A stretch of 64,000 nucleotides of DNA from positions 124,001-188,000 of the forward strand of contig NW_013547006.1 in assembly GCF_000711695.1 (NCBI RefSeq), given 5' to 3'. Both the position numbers and the translations under genes were made by a program. The notes below the pieces were generated by a model that saw only the letters and a list, made by a program, of their open reading frames with translations, was not told where the DNA came from and made no database searches. This DNA comes from Tilletiaria anomala UBC 951 (lineage: Eukaryota; Basidiomycota; Exobasidiomycetes; Georgefischeriales; Tilletiariaceae). Below, piece by piece: positions 1-12,300 of this stretch; within the stretch, counting starts at the first letter, position 1; each line of letters opens with the position of its first letter.

Positions 1-237
1 AGCAGGAGCGGTGCATAGATCTCCTCTCGACATCGAGCAATTGTCACTAGTCACTTCTAAAGTTGAAGAGGCACTCGCACACTCCTTCGATCAGGGCCGA
101 GCCGGAGCGAGCTTCGCATCTACTTCACTTCAGCCTGTGCATCCTCCCTTCGTCCTCCGCTTTCTTCCGAATTGCGGGACGACGACCCAATCTCCTCCTT
201 ACCGCTTACGCCGCAGATCGCAGAGACAAGAGACACA

Positions 238-950
238 ATGGCAGCGAGCACAAAATTCGTGCGCCGCGTGACGCAGGCGTTCATGCGCAACCAGGGCCAT
301 GACTCGGTAACTATGCAGAACCTGGTTATCAAGCATGCCACACCAGGCAAAGTGAAAGCATCGCTCAAGGTGGAGCAGCACAATGGTTGGTAGCTGATGC
401 ATTGGAGGAAAGGTTCGCTCTTGAGGCGACGCAATAGCTCATTTTGAACTAACTTTGACTCCTCGTCACTGCGTCGTGCGAATCCCAAATCACAGTAAAT
501 CGTCTCGGCACCGTTCACGGCGGTCTGATCTGCACTTTGACGGATACGATGGGATCACTTGCCATCGCCTCGCATGGGTTCTACAGCACAGGCGTCAGCA
601 CAGATATACACACTACATTTGTCAAGCCATCAGGTAAGGTGGGAGACAGCTTCAACGTCAATGCTGAAGTCATCAGCCTTGGGAAGGTCATGGCGACGAC
701 CAGGATGGAGATCAGGCATCCAGTCACGGACGTTTTGCTTGGTGAGTGGAATAGGCAGACCTTCCACTCAAAGTGTCAAGCCAAGCTGTTGCATTGCTCA
801 TACCCTGTGACCTCATGAAACTGTGCAGCATATGGTTCGCATACCAAGTTCGTGGGCAAGATTCACGACCACGTCGAGAACGTTGTCTTTGATGACAGCG
901 GAGATAATGTGCTCAAAGGCAAGCCCATGAATGAATGGCCTGATGCATAG
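238..950 (+). CDS. Acyl-CoA thioesterase, PaaI/ACOT13-like hotdog fold
   Basis: Three exons (238-385, 496-741, 829-950) give about 171 residues, the usual length of a single-hotdog thioesterase. The family hydrolyses acyl-CoA (ACOT13 prefers long-chain acyl-CoA and is mitochondria-associated). The diagnostic stretch is NRLGTVHGGLICTLTDTMG, where the HGG loop and the Asp seven residues further on form the active-site region of PaaI-type enzymes. The Arg/Lys-bearing N-terminus (MAASTKFVRRVTQAFMRNQ) could serve mitochondrial import, but that is inference. Both introns are phase 1 and start with GT (GTTGGT, GTGAGT). The splices rejoin the family sequence without gaps. The start is the first ATG in this frame ahead of the fold. 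The gene converges on the BRI3-like gene. The family call is secure; the exact substrate is not. Confidence 0.85.
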
Positions 951-1632
951 GCAGCAGAGTCTCCAGAAGCTATGAAGTGCGTAATCCGAGTGTGGAATGT
1001 TCGCACAATAGAGCACAGCGCAGTTGATGCGTCCGCATAGCCGCTGCCTCTGAGGCGCTAAAAAGAAGCTTCCTCAAGCGATGACGACTTAGGGAAAGCA
1101 CACATCAAGATTTCGGCCTGCGAAGCGACGCATACGTCTTATCGCTGCTTCATGCTTGCTTTGAGACTGGGTCATTTACCCTTCAACCTACAGGGCTGCA
1201 TTCATCGAGCCGCACTCGTCTTACTTTTGCCTACCCTGGTGTTGGCATTTGAGGATGACTCAGATCGAGTCCACGACTTGCGAGGCTGGACCAGAGGGAC
1301 GCTCCTGCAATCACAGACCGGAAATGAAGCCGGCGATGAGAACTGGGGATCCTTTCGAGGTCATTCGTGCTGGGTATCTTCGAAGGCTACAAGTCTTCTG
1401 TGATCCGCATTTGATCTTTGCAGCTGTTTCTTGCAAGGTGACAGAAATACAAATACAACGACGACAGGTGAAGGCGATGCTCGAGCCTATGGGTTGGCCT
1501 GCAAAAAGGGTATGCTGTCGGTTCCCGACGTCCGCTTTGCCGTTGCGAAAGCAAGCTATCTTCTGGATGTGCAACGCGAGAAGTACGTACACGGGGTCCA
1601 AAAGGTGTTCCTCAAGTTGGCGGCGGGCAGCC
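951..1632. other. Intergenic region between convergent genes
   Basis: About 680 bases between two stop codons, presumably both 3' untranslated regions. Open frames here (for example one at 1152-1403 with a hydrophobic start) show no recognisable domain, and I read them as chance. Confidence 0.5.
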
Positions 1633-2066
1633 TCATTGGGAGAGCTGTCCGCAACGGGTGCACTTCTTGTGCTGGTCGCAGAGAAGTGCAAGGAGACCGC
1701 ATGCTGATGATGGTACAAAGGGGAATATGCGAGAGGATGAGTCAGTACGAGGATCTTTGTGATGTTGGCTAGATGTGGCGTAGTGCTGGACTCACGGCAG
1801 CAGACGATGGCGACGATGATACCGATTACACCGTACTTGGTCTCCCAGCTGTGGTTGCCTTGTGCGCAGCCAGCGAGCATGGCAGCCTGGTACTGCATGC
1901 CTTGTTGCATCGCGCTGTGGTCCATCTGAGGCATGGGTTGAACACCTTGCTGTACGTATTGCGGTGGGTATGGGTTGCTACCGCCGAGGCTCTGCTGCGG
2001 CGGGTGACCCAAGACCTTATCCTGCTCAGAGGTGTTCTGCGGGTTAGCGGGTGCTGGCATTGACAT
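1633..2066 (-). CDS. Small BRI3-like (brain protein I3 family) membrane protein
   Basis: Two exons (2066-1796, then 1703-1633) encode 113 residues. The N-terminal half is rich in Pro, Gln and Met (for example NPYPPQYVQQGVQPMPQ). It is followed by a conserved Trp-Thr/Glu-Lys-Tyr-Gly stretch and one membrane segment, YGVIGIIVAIVCCPCGLLAL. The protein ends with the Cys-pair tail CDQHKKCTRCGQ. A Pro/Gln-rich head, a Cys-flanked hydrophobic segment and a terminal CxxC is the BRI3 layout; human BRI3 sits in lysosomal or late-endosomal membranes. The phase-1 splice (donor GTGAGT) completes the CCPCG motif and is well supported. The start used is MSMPAPAN; the frame stays open 18 codons upstream. A TATAAAA lies about 165 bases upstream. 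The molecular role is unknown. Confidence 0.75.
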
Positions 2067-3477
2067 TGTGAGAATGTGTGTGTGCGCGTGGGTGGATGTG
2101 TGTGGCGCGAAAGCTTTCAAGCGAGAGCCCTTGACTGTGAGTAGCTAAATGTCTTGATTCTTGATTCGTGAGGAATAGCTTGGTGTTGGGGGAAACGGAT
2201 AACCGACTAGTCCATCGCTTTGCCATTGCATTTTATACACGGGGTGCTCTGACAAAGCTTTCGCGTGCATCTCGCTACAATTGCACCTCGACTTGGGAGT
2301 ACTGTTCGCGGATCCTCGCTTCTACCTGAGCAGTAGAGGACTCCAACCTCTTTCCAACTTTTGGAGCTCACACGGAGAGCAATGTCATCCTTTGCACGGT
2401 CGTGCGCCATTCAACCTCGCCACTCGCCCAGTTGCGCTGGCTTCCAATCTGGATTTGTCTCCACACCAGTTCATGTCTGTTCAAGTTGGATCGGAGCCTC
2501 CGGCCGACAAAGGGGCAGCACTGCGTTAGAGCGAGACAGTTTTCATGCTTGGATCCTACAACAGCCCAAATACAGACACCGCTCTTAGTGTCCTGCAGTC
2601 AAGGCGCAGGCCTCCGTGTGCGGTGTGTGGCTGTGCGTCAGGGCTGCGTGGTCGTTCGCTCGCGGCTCGTTGCCAGCCCACGCCCCTTGAGTAGCACAAC
2701 ATCTGTGATTCCACCCAGCATCCCGCCAGCGAACCGCCGTGCCTGTCAATTGTCGTCGCTCCTGCACCGCCTTCCCGCAACCTTCCCAGGATCAGGCGGA
2801 AGTGGATCAGATCCAAAATTATCGACTAATCCACCACCAGTGCACCTCCGCCTGTATCACGATCATACAAACACCAAGACTCGTGCAACCTTTGCCCAAA
2901 CAGTCGGCTTGTCCCAACTTCCATCGGCTGGCTGGGTTCCCATGTTATGTTGATGTTACTAGTGACAAGCTTGTTGATGATACTGGCGCTTGGGCCGAAG
3001 ATCATGCAGGTCACACCAGGCCACATCTACCAGTCACTAGAGCACGTGATATGACTGTCGAATATTGCGGAGCGTCCGGTGTGGTCAGTGATAATGACGT
3101 TTGCGCTAGCGTACCTAATGGAGTACAGTGTCACTTTTTACCCCTTGCTCCGGCGGCTAGGCGGCGGCCTGGCCCTGCGAGGCGTGGAGTGTGTGCCGCG
3201 CTGCAGGCGAAGCCCAGCCTTGCTGGCTACGTGGTGGAAGTTGAGCATTGGTATTGATGAATACATTCATCGCGAGCTGCGTTGAACCTAGTAAGAGACA
3301 AATCGTCTTGAAGGCGCAATTTAAGGGATTCATTCCATTTCATGTAGACTCGTTACGAATGAGATACCTTTATACACAGGTTTGTCCTTGGTCGCTAGTA
3401 GAGAGTGACTTTTTAATGGCTTTACATGGATAAAATACATTTTTAACATTGTGACATCTCCGTAGGAACGCGCTTCG
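2067..3477. other. Intergenic region upstream of the BRI3-like gene and downstream of the DUF726 gene
   Basis: About 1.4 kb with no supportable gene. It holds a TATA-like element near the BRI3-like start, a CACGTGAT E-box at 3043-3050, and an AT-rich tract (about 3290-3470) that fits the 3' flank of the DUF726 gene. Confidence 0.5.
2231..2237 (-). promoter_or_regulatory. TATA-like element of the BRI3-like gene
   Basis: TATAAAA on the minus strand, about 165 bases upstream of the BRI3-like start codon. It is placed by sequence and distance only. Confidence 0.35.
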
Positions 3478-6022
3478 TCAGTCCTGAAAGGCTTGGCAGC
3501 GCTTGATCACCTGCTCCAGCGTCGTCGCATCGCAAAGCTCAAAGTGGCTGCTGATCAAGTCGGAGATGTCGATGTTCTCGACGTTGCTAATACCAAGAAG
3601 GGGCCCCGAGCCGGCCACGCGCGGAAGCTGGCCGTTGCGCATCTCTTCGAGCGAGATGCCTGATCCAAGCCAGGCGGCGATGGCGCAGACCTGGAAGGGG
3701 GATGGGCAAAAAATCCATCAGCCGCCAAGTAAGGTTTAATCTACACGGCACTTAGCGAAGCAATTTCCAGGAGCCCCACCATGTCATTCGAGCTATACGC
3801 GTTGACGAAGCGTCTGCCGACGATGCTCCGTGCTTGGCGAATCGTCGAAGGGGATGGAGTCATGGGCCCGTTGATAAGAAATACGCTGTCGACCAGATGC
3901 GCCGTCTCGCTCGGCGTCTTCGCTAGCTCGACGAGCGCAGCAAGTACCGTCGTGCAGCCGAGCGAGCTGCCGACGAGGATGACAGGTCTGTGCCCTTGCA
4001 CCTCTTTGCGCAGCGTCTCAGCAAGGACCAAGCCCGCTTTATGCGCCTTGGTCTTGGCGCGCACAAAGACGCCATCCAATGCGGCACTGGCGGCGTTGAA
4101 GACAGCAATTGGGAGCGTCAGTGCCGTGAGGCCGGCAAGGACAGTGTGCTTGATGATTTGTTCTGCCGCTCTGGCCCCACCGGCACGCATCAGCTGGTCC
4201 AACACATATCCGCGCAGACCGACGCCCGCCTCCACCATCATGTGCGTTTCCGTCTTGACGGCATAGATGTCGCGCGAATCGACAGTGCGCTCGAACGTGT
4301 CCGCCCACGGATTCACCTGGTCCTCTTCTTTGAGTAGCAGACCCGCGACGCAGATCGTCGCGTGAAGGCTCGGGATGGCCAGCCCCGCCTCGCGTGCCTG
4401 ATTGCGCAACTCGACAAACTCGAACGAGTCCAAGCCGCGCAAGCGTTGTCGCACGCGATAGCCCGCCAGCCCTCCTCCGCCAAGCCCGAGCAATGTGCCC
4501 ATCAGGACGATCCCGCTGGTTGTCGCAAGGAAGGACAGCCCAGTCAATCCAACGAGCGCCGGTGCTACAAGTGGCGCGGCAAGCCCCCCGGTGAGACCGA
4601 TGATTGAGCCGCCGATCGCAAAGCCCATACCCGTCGCAGCCCACTGTGCCCAATTCGCCTTACGCTTCTCTCTGTCGACCGTGTGTGCACTGACAGTGTT
4701 CATCCACGCCCCCCTAGGGTTGTCGCGAGGGAGACTCTGCAACGGGTCGGCTCCTTGATCCTGGTTGGTAGCAGCCTTCCTTCCTTCCTGAAGCAGGAAA
4801 AAGATGCTCTGCGCTAGTGCCTTTTCTCCTTGGTAGACATCGATGCCTGCCATTCCCATCGCCTTGCATGCGCGGAAGATGACCGCCCTGGCGCGAGCGT
4901 CGTAGTGGCAGATTTCATTGGGCTTTGTTGGCGCCTTGGGCTTCGCCTTGCGATCTTCTGATGCAATCTCCTGGTGCGTTTGAGATACACTGCCATCAGA
5001 GGGTCCTCCAGATGGCACATCCAACCTTCCTACTGCCTTCTTGGCCTCATTCACCCCAGCTGTTACGCCGGTCGTGAGGGTATTCCACGATGCTAGAGCT
5101 CCCTTGCTGAGTGCACCCCATGCCTTGGTGCCAGCTTCAGACATGTTGTCCACTGCGTCCTTCGTGTGTGGTGGTGGAGGAGGTAATTCATATTCCTTGG
5201 TGTCTGCATCTGCAACTGCGCTTTCTGTGCTCTTACGAGCGCTACATGAGGGACCTTGCGGCTGAGTCGGTGGCTTTTCAAAGCCAGATTGGATGCCGAT
5301 TGGAGAATCTTCGGGAAGCGCTCCGAAGAGCATGTCTTGCTCGAAGAGGGTGGTGGTGCCATCCACTGCTCTATATTGACCCAGGCCGAACGCAACGAGA
5401 AGTAGCTCATGGACCACCTCCACATTCTGGCCGTCCTCAAGCGCGCCTCCCACTCGTTGCCGAATGTCACCAATATCATCGAGCTTGAGGCCTCCGACGA
5501 GCTCTTCCGCCGACTTCTCAGGCTCGGTCGGTTTGAACTCCCCCTTAGCTGCCTGCAGCACGTCTTCTTCATTAACGTCAGTTGGAGGCAGTGTCTCCTC
5601 CGCGACGCCTAAGTGATGACAGGTAGCTGTCGTGAACTGTGTGTGGATAGTGCATCAGTGGCGTTGTGCAATACGATTTCATACTTTTCGATGCTCGCCT
5701 TTTGAGCAAAGTCTTGCCAATCTTTGACGTATTCGACCCATCTTTGGCGTTTTCCAGGACCCTCGCTCGCGTCCTCCTCTCCCTCTTCCTCAAAATGCTC
5801 CGTCTTGTCCTGCTCTGATGCAGTGGGTGACGCTTGCTTGTTCTGCTCCAAGCTGTCGACTTGCTCTTGTGCGTTCTTTACGGATTCGAATGCCGCATAA
5901 CGAGCAGCGATACACGTCGTGTAGCGTAGAGCCGGGGTCCATGCAGGCGAAAATGAGTTCAGCGCCTTAAGATCCAGCTGGGGCTTGGCCTTGCTGAGCT
6001 GTGAAGACTTGAAGGAAGACAT
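3478..6022 (-). CDS. MIL1: DUF726 alpha/beta-hydrolase membrane protein (Mil1/TMCO4 family)
   Basis: Three exons encode about 816 residues: 6022 to about 5675, about 5636 to 3747, and 3690-3478. The middle exon has a Gly-rich, strongly hydrophobic block (GMGFAIGGSIIGLTGGLAAP onward) that forms paired membrane segments. It is followed by the hydrolase part with the nucleophile elbow LVGSSLGCTTVLAALVELA (G-x-S-x-G-like GSSLG). This order of membrane hairpin then hydrolase is that of DUF726 proteins such as human TMCO4 and yeast Mil1, which binds the clathrin adaptor AP-1 at the trans-Golgi/endosome. The substrate is unknown. The N-terminal exon is charged and probably disordered. The last intron (3691-3746, phase 0) is clear. 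The first is not: both readings I can make are very short, 38 nt (5637-5674) or 29 nt. The 560 bases upstream are shared with the divergent cyclodeaminase gene. Confidence 0.85.
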
Positions 6023-6582
6023 GTTTGTCTTTCTCCTGCTTCAGCACACTTCCATTTGCGTGCCACCACCCCGTTCGCGACGATCGATGCAACAGTACGC
6101 TGGTCTCAATTCGAAGGTATGCAGCCCCTCTCTTCTATACCACCTGTACATGCAACCAAAAGAAAAGTACTTCGAGCGCTCGTTCAATACGTATAACTCG
6201 AACACGACATAGCCAACAAGAGCCACGCCGGCTGCGGGGGAGCCGCGAGCAACAAAGACTGGCTGCAAGATGACGCAGTTCCATTAATAGCCAAATAACC
6301 ACAGACGCCACCGCGCGAGCCGCACACAGTGACCCAGAGCCTGGAAGCCCGCAATGTTCGGGGATTTGATCGGGCAGCTTTGCCATCCTACAAGCTGCAC
6401 CACAGCACGTGACGTGGGGCAAAGACGCATCGGCTATCCTCTCGCTCAGCTGGAAGGGTCGTTCTCCTTCACAAGCTTCACGGGTGTGAGGAGGAGGGGA
6501 TGGAGGAAGGGGGGCTCCTGCTCATCCTCTCCTACGGCAGACTTCCGATCGGAGACCATCAAGCAGAAACTTAACTACGAAC
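6023..6582. other. Shared upstream region of divergent genes
   Basis: About 560 bases between the DUF726 (-) and cyclodeaminase-family (+) start codons. It contains a CACGTGAC E-box and no supportable gene. Confidence 0.6.
6406..6413. promoter_or_regulatory. E-box CACGTGAC in a divergent promoter
   Basis: It matches the Cbf1-type site (RTCACRTG on one strand). It lies 384 bases from the DUF726 start and 170 bases from the cyclodeaminase-family start. The assignment rests on sequence match and position only. Confidence 0.4.
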
Positions 6583-7897
6583 ATGTCTGTCACGGTGTAC
6601 AGCAAATCGCAGGTGGACGCAGTGCTGCTGCAGCTATCTCGTCAACCATCAACCCTGCTGGGAAACCAAGCTGAGGTCTTCTATCAAGTGTCTGCAGCAG
6701 CAAAGCAACCAGACCTCGCACAATGCATGCAAATCCCGCAGCGACTCGCGATTAATGCGCCTAATCATCACATGCTGTTCATGCCCGCCCGTGCGCTTGA
6801 CACGACCGCGATCAAGATCGTCAGCGTGCCGAAAGACGGGATACCCGGTGGGATACCCGGGACCACACTGCTCTTTGACGATGAGACCGGGGTGTTGAAG
6901 GCTGTCATGGATGCGTCGTCCCTCACCGCCGCCAGGACTGCTGCAGGTGATGCGGCAACCAGCTGACACTGTATTTCTCTTCTGGATATGAACTGACAAA
7001 CGGGTGAAATGTATGTTTTTATTTTGATGGTTGCTTCGCTCAGGCTCGGCATTAGCGACGGCTCTGGTTCTTCCGCCTGGCACCTCTACCGTGTCGGGTA
7101 TCGCAGTCTATGGAAGCGGTGCACAAGCATACTGGCACGCATTGTTGCTCACTTCGCTCTATGAACGTACCCTCGAAATGGTCGCTTTCATGGTCCCCAA
7201 AGGGCGAAGTAGCACTCGTGCGAGAGCGACCCTTGATCGGCTGAAAGCTGCGCTAATGCCCGAGCGTTCATCAACGCTGTCGTTTCTGGTGTCTGAGAAC
7301 AAGAATTTGCTGAAACACGCGGACATTGTGTGCTGCTGCACACCTAGCACAACGCCGCTCTTCCGAATGAACTCGCTTAAGCCTGGCGCGCATCTCAACC
7401 TCATCGGGTCATGTAAGTCCCTCTCACGATACACCGTCCACACCCATTGCGACTAGCTTTACTTAACTTGGGCCATCTCTAGATAAACCACACATGCAAG
7501 AAGTAGAAGAGCAGCTCGTTCTCCAAGCGCAATCGCGGGGCCTGATCATGGTGGATTCAATATCATCATGCCGTTGAGTTTGCATCGTGCTACATTCTGC
7601 CGATACAATCCTTGCGCTGACAGCTTGTCGCATGCAGGTACTGAAGCAGGCGATCTCTTGAAAGCAGAGATAGATTGGACCAAAACTCGCGAGCTTGGTA
7701 CTCTCGTGCAGCCACCGCCCGCGGTGGAAGTCGATGTTGCAGCCAACGAGCGCGAGAGATCAGAGATGGACGTCGCTAGCATCGGGAAGGATTCAACACG
7801 GTTCACGATATTCAAGAGTGTCGGGATTGGCGCTCAAGATGTCGCCATTGCCAAGCTAGTCCAAAGGTTTGCTTCCGGGCAGACTGTGCATGTGTAA
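6583..7897 (+). CDS. Ornithine cyclodeaminase / mu-crystallin family dehydrogenase
   Basis: Four exons (6583-6946, 7044-7412, 7483-7572, 7638-7897) encode about 360 residues, normal for the family. Members are NAD(P)-dependent: ornithine cyclodeaminase makes proline from ornithine, while relatives reduce ketimines or oxidise alanine or other amino acids. Support comes from the N-terminal substrate part with IKIVSVPKDG, the hallmark ARTAAGSALAT junction, and the Rossmann loop GIAVYGSGAQAYWH. Later come CTPSTTPLF, HLNLIGSY and TEAGDLLKAEIDW, all in the expected order. All three introns are phase 1. The donor of the third (GTTGAG) is the least certain. C-terminal KSVGIGAQDVAIAKLV is also typical. 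Ornithine specificity cannot be decided here. It diverges from the DUF726 gene and converges on the Med11-like gene. Confidence 0.85.
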
Positions 7898-8128
7898 AGG
7901 TCTGGCATCTTCTTGATTTGCCAAACTGCAAACATAGTATTGTACTGTACTGCTAATGTGAAGACTACATTCCCTAAACATACGCAAGTGCCTATTACTG
8001 TAGGCGGGGCAAGGTAAAGGAAAACTATGCGATCGTCTGCTCGTGATTGTGCCACACCCACTGCTGTAAGCGCCGGATCACTTTCTTGGTGCATGCTTTG
8101 GGGCATCGCCCGTGGCAGCTGCAGAGGA

Positions 8129-9337
8129 TCAGGCGCCGCTCTTTAGGAGCGCATCGAGCAGCCTGGCATCGCTCGTCGCCAAGTGGGATAGGATCTTGCC
8201 CGCCGTGCCTTGTATTCGCATCTGTTGGTCCGCTTCCGCTGCGCGCGGATCTACCACAGGCGAGATGGGCCTGGTGAGTGGCGTCGAAGAGCCGGTCCCT
8301 GGACCGCTTCTACTGGACGCCTGCCCGCCTGCGCTTTCGACTTGTCTTTGCGTGTGGATCTCGCCTAGCGCCTTGCTGAGGCCTTTCCATCCCTGTTCTT
8401 CCAAACGCAGCGCACTGACGCTCAATGACTCCTCTTCGGTGCTCAAGCTTGTATCTCTGCTGCTGCTGCCGCCTTGTGCGACTTGGTCAAGCAGGCGTAG
8501 ACTATCGCCTCGTTCTGCTGACCCGAGCTGCCCTGACGCTTGTGATACGCTTGATGCGTTTGGTGTTAAAGGGGGCAGTTTTGATCGCCTCAGGTGATGC
8601 ACTGCAGCTCGCATGTTCGTTTGCACTTCCTTTGAATGTCGATGTAGAAGGCACATGGTCAGGAGCGGGTTCTGGTAAGCTTTATAACACGATGGTGAGA
8701 ATATATGTCCACTCACATTGAGGCCCGTAAACCAGTCCTGCGCCTTCTTCTCAAATTCATCGGCATCTGCCTCGTCGAGGTCATTCGGGTCGTTTGTGAG
8801 ACCCGGATCGATACCAACAGCGCTGCTATGCCGCCTAGGTAGAAGCGCTGAGAGCGAGTCGGCTGCTTGCGAAAGGAGATTCGCGAGTTGCTAATTGCAC
8901 ACAAATCAACGGGGATTGTCAGAGTTCATCAGTGACACACTAGGCTGTCCTCGAGCACAAGTGTGGATTTATCTGCGCGGACTCACTTCGTCACCTTTCT
9001 TCAGTCGGTCGATCATCCGATCTGTCTTGGCATCGCGCTGCTTGGCGACCGCAGCAATGCGTGCCTCCATCGTGGCCCTCTCATTAGTCCTGTCGCGCTC
9101 TGCTTTGCGTCGTTCTGCCTCCTCAAGCTGCCGCTCGCTGGAGCGTTGGTCTTCATCCATGTCAGACGGAGGGCTGGCTCCCGTGCTAGCTGCGGCTAGT
9201 GATGCAGGCAGCGATGGCGGTGGCGATTGCGGCGCCAAGGACGAGGTGCTTGCCTTTGCAGCGTCTTGGTTTCCTGCAGGTGCAAAGTCGTTTGCCACGC
9301 CAGGTGATGTTTTGGATGCAGATGGAGCGCCATCCAT
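8129..9337 (-). CDS. MED11: Mediator subunit 11 (Med11)-like protein
   Basis: Three exons (9337-8987, 8890-8717, 8629-8129), all phase 0, encode about 341 residues. The middle carries a helical stretch that matches the Med11 pattern: RLKKGDEQLANLLSQAADSL, then an acidic linker, EFEKKAQDWFTGLNEVQTNM and RAAVHHLRRSKLPPL. In Mediator, Med11 pairs with Med22 in the head module that contacts RNA polymerase II and TFIIH. An Ala/Ser-rich disordered N-terminus, a charged coiled coil (EEAERRKAERDRTNERATME) and a long Ser-rich C-terminal tail flank it, making the protein much longer than the yeast or human subunit. Splices are well supported (GTGAGT donors, frames rejoin the helix). The assignment rests on pattern and remembered family sequence, so it is moderate; another coiled-coil protein is possible. 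Confidence 0.55.
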
Positions 9338-12300
9338 CTCGAATTATGTCGTTACGCAGCTCCTTGATGTGGAATCACAACAATAATTGGCAACCCTTTG
9401 ACACGCTCGATCGAATACGAAGGGCGCGTGGCAGAATAAGGCACGCTGACACCGATGTTTTGAGGGTAGCTGAAAACGATTTGGCAGTGGATCGTTGGCG
9501 TGGACTTTCGATCAATGGGGCTGCCGCAGATCCAGGACTATGGTATGGTCAAGTCGATTGAATGTCGAGGAATCCAATGCGCCTCGGTCCCAGGCGCTCG
9601 ATCCGAGCCGACACGTCCCAAAATTTGGGCCCCAAAAGGTTCTCTGCTACCAGCGAAGGAAACGACCGATAATCCTGTGCCTTGCACTGAGAAAGCTGCG
9701 CTTGATGGACCCAGGGTAACGTTGAATAGCGGGCAGAGGCTGGGGCTGAGCTCGAGATGGCCGGTGAGGCGACGAGGTTGGAAGACTAATATGAAGGGGG
9801 AATACTTGCGTCTGCAGTATCGATTGCGTCTCTGGCTGGCGTCAAGGATCGGAGGGGATAGCCTATACACGCGGTACGCCAGCTGGAGATTTGCGAAGTG
9901 GCGCTGAGTTCCAATCGAGCAGCGACGTGTCAGGTCGGGTCAAGTCTGGGGATCTGAGCAGCGTCTGGCCGCGGGAACCAGAGCTCATCTAATGTCCACA
10001 GAATGCAGACCCTGTCGAGGACTTTGACGACGGAATGAACCTTGTCTAGAGCGCTTCCCTCCACCCGTCCCCTCTATCACCGAGCTTGCCCTGAACTGAT
10101 GAAGACAAGTGCATGCTTCGGCCTGGTTGGGCTCGCAGAACGATAGGTGGTGGAGTGCTCTGCCAGCCGTGAGCTGATTGGTTTGACCGTCTTTGCGCGC
10201 TTCACGCAAGCCCACTCTGTCTACGATGCAGTGAGTCCACTCTAGCACCATCCAACCGAGATCTTTGTGCGAGCGCATGGCCATCCTCTACCTGTGGAGG
10301 CTGAGAGCGCTTGAGCGAGGTTCTTGCGTCACGCTCCCGTGTTCCTGTGCGCCAACCGCACTCTTTCGCCAGCACAGTTGCTGTTGCCCCTTGGAGACAA
10401 GATGTACACAACCCTATACCCCAATAGCGTTGAGTGTGTTCATTTTTGTGATGAGGTTCTTGTCCCGACACACGCTCTGTTCCAGAGGTCGCGCGTCATG
10501 TTGCAGAGTCACACGTGCGTCCAGTGCGATCGCGCCTGGTGGGCAACGAGAAGGACAAAGCCGGACCGTTCACATCAAGAGGTCTAGACTTTCTGCAGGA
10601 AAGAATCGTGCACATACTCGCAAAAGTATGGTCTCTTCCCTGGTTTCTTGATTTCGATGATCCAGTCATTCGGTTCTCACCCCTCGCGAACAATCTATGA
10701 AATGCACAATGCACCCTGATCTGATCGTCTGTCATGCGCCTTTGTTCGCATGATCAATGAGACGGTGGACGGTGGACGGTGGACAGCGGTCGCCTCATCG
10801 CCTGATCGATAATATGAATGGTCAAGGGGCAATAATCAACTACCCCGGAATACACCTCAGGAAACCAGTAATGCAAAGTTGACCGACTGCCGATAAACTC
10901 TACACATGGCACCATTTGGACTGCGTCTCACTTGGGCAGGAGGCAGGTAGTCGATGACAGAAATGGATGCCTGCCACAGGCCTGCCCCGCAAAAAAAAGA
11001 CAGGCTCTCCAGGACAGAAAATACATTTTGATTTTTCATCCAGAAAAGAGTAGGGCATAGTAAGACAGTTTTTGAAGAAGTTGTGCTTGAACCTGGTTGT
11101 AGGTGGAGATTTCTTGCGGTACTCCACCATGCACGCTCCACTTTGTAGGTAGCCTACCATCTGCATTTCATCGTTCATGGCTCACTGTTTATCATTGAGC
11201 GGAAGGAATGTATGAAACCCAAGCCATATGAGCAAGAAAAGGCGCCAAACTGATCTGGGACGTTTGGCACGGCATATCCGCGCAGAGAAGCGGGGTGAGG
11301 AGGGAGAACACGGCGCCTTTCGGGTTCGAAGAAGGCAGGTTGAGGTGGGCGAAACCCCAGAGGCCACTTTGGACCGAACCAGTCAGCTGATGCTGGGCGG
11401 CACGTTCCGCTCAAGTCATCGGGTACCCAGTTGAAAAGTCAGGTCAGTGCTACGTGAGCTAATTGTCAGCTTTACAGCCTGCACGACAGTCGTGGCTCGC
11501 GCCATGTCTGTGTTCGGCAGGCAGCCTTCGGCATCGAAAGCCACGTTTGGGAGCCGCCCACTAATGTTGTTGCTACCGGTTCGATGGCGATAAATGAACG
11601 CCGGGCGGTGTGCACTTGCGCATCTACATGCGGGTCGTGCAGATCCATGGTTCATATTCATATCGGAGCTAGTTCATTTGCAATCGAACACCCCTTTTTG
11701 TCGGTGACAAAGGTGGCGTAAACTCCAACGAATACGAATGAAGCGGCGCAGGTACAGTTTGCGAAACACTGGTGAAGACGCACTGACGCCCGCAACGCGC
11801 TGGAACCTCTCGGCCGATCCCTCCATCTACGCCAAGCGCTGCTCAGCTTCTATCCTCATCTCCATGCCAGATGTTTCGCCACCTTGTCATGCCTTCACTG
11901 ATCAAAACGCGGCTGGCTCTCATCTGAAAACCTGCCGGCGCAAAACGGCGCCTGACCAAGGGACATCCCGTACATCGTGGGCGCATCAACGCTTCAAGTC
12001 GAAGTGGACCCTTGTTTGGTGTAGCCCGTCGCCAGATCATGTTCGTATCGATGGTCACTCGAATCTCGACGAGCGGCAGACATGTGGCCGAAGGAGCGGC
12101 TGGCTGCCGCCAATGAAGCGAAAATGCGATATGGATACAGCATGGTCGTCGGATCTGCGTCGACAACATTTTAATCTCGACGGCTCCGTTCCTAATTCAT
12201 CTAAGCCGCCACTGGGGCGCCCAGCCGCAGGTCACGACACCGGACCTTTTTGCCTGTCCGGCGGCACAAATGTTGATAGGTGTGAGTGAGCTGGTTTTTT

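Noticed and set aside
1152-1403. Short frame with a hydrophobic N-terminus resembling a signal peptide
   Set aside because: It lies between two convergent 3' ends, has no good context around its ATG and its tail shows no pattern.
2402-2953. A 183-codon plus-strand frame upstream of the BRI3-like gene
   Set aside because: No recognisable motif, and overlapping frames on both strands are equally open.
4039-4653. A 204-codon minus-strand frame inside the DUF726 gene
   Set aside because: It is an alternative frame of a confidently identified exon.
11321-11345. GGGTTCGAAG resembling a tRNA B box
   Set aside because: No matching A box, T-stem or acceptor stem around it.
11738-12289. A 183-codon plus-strand frame in the long gene-free region
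   Set aside because: Composition is random-looking and no family is recognisable. Kept only as a note in case transcripts appear.
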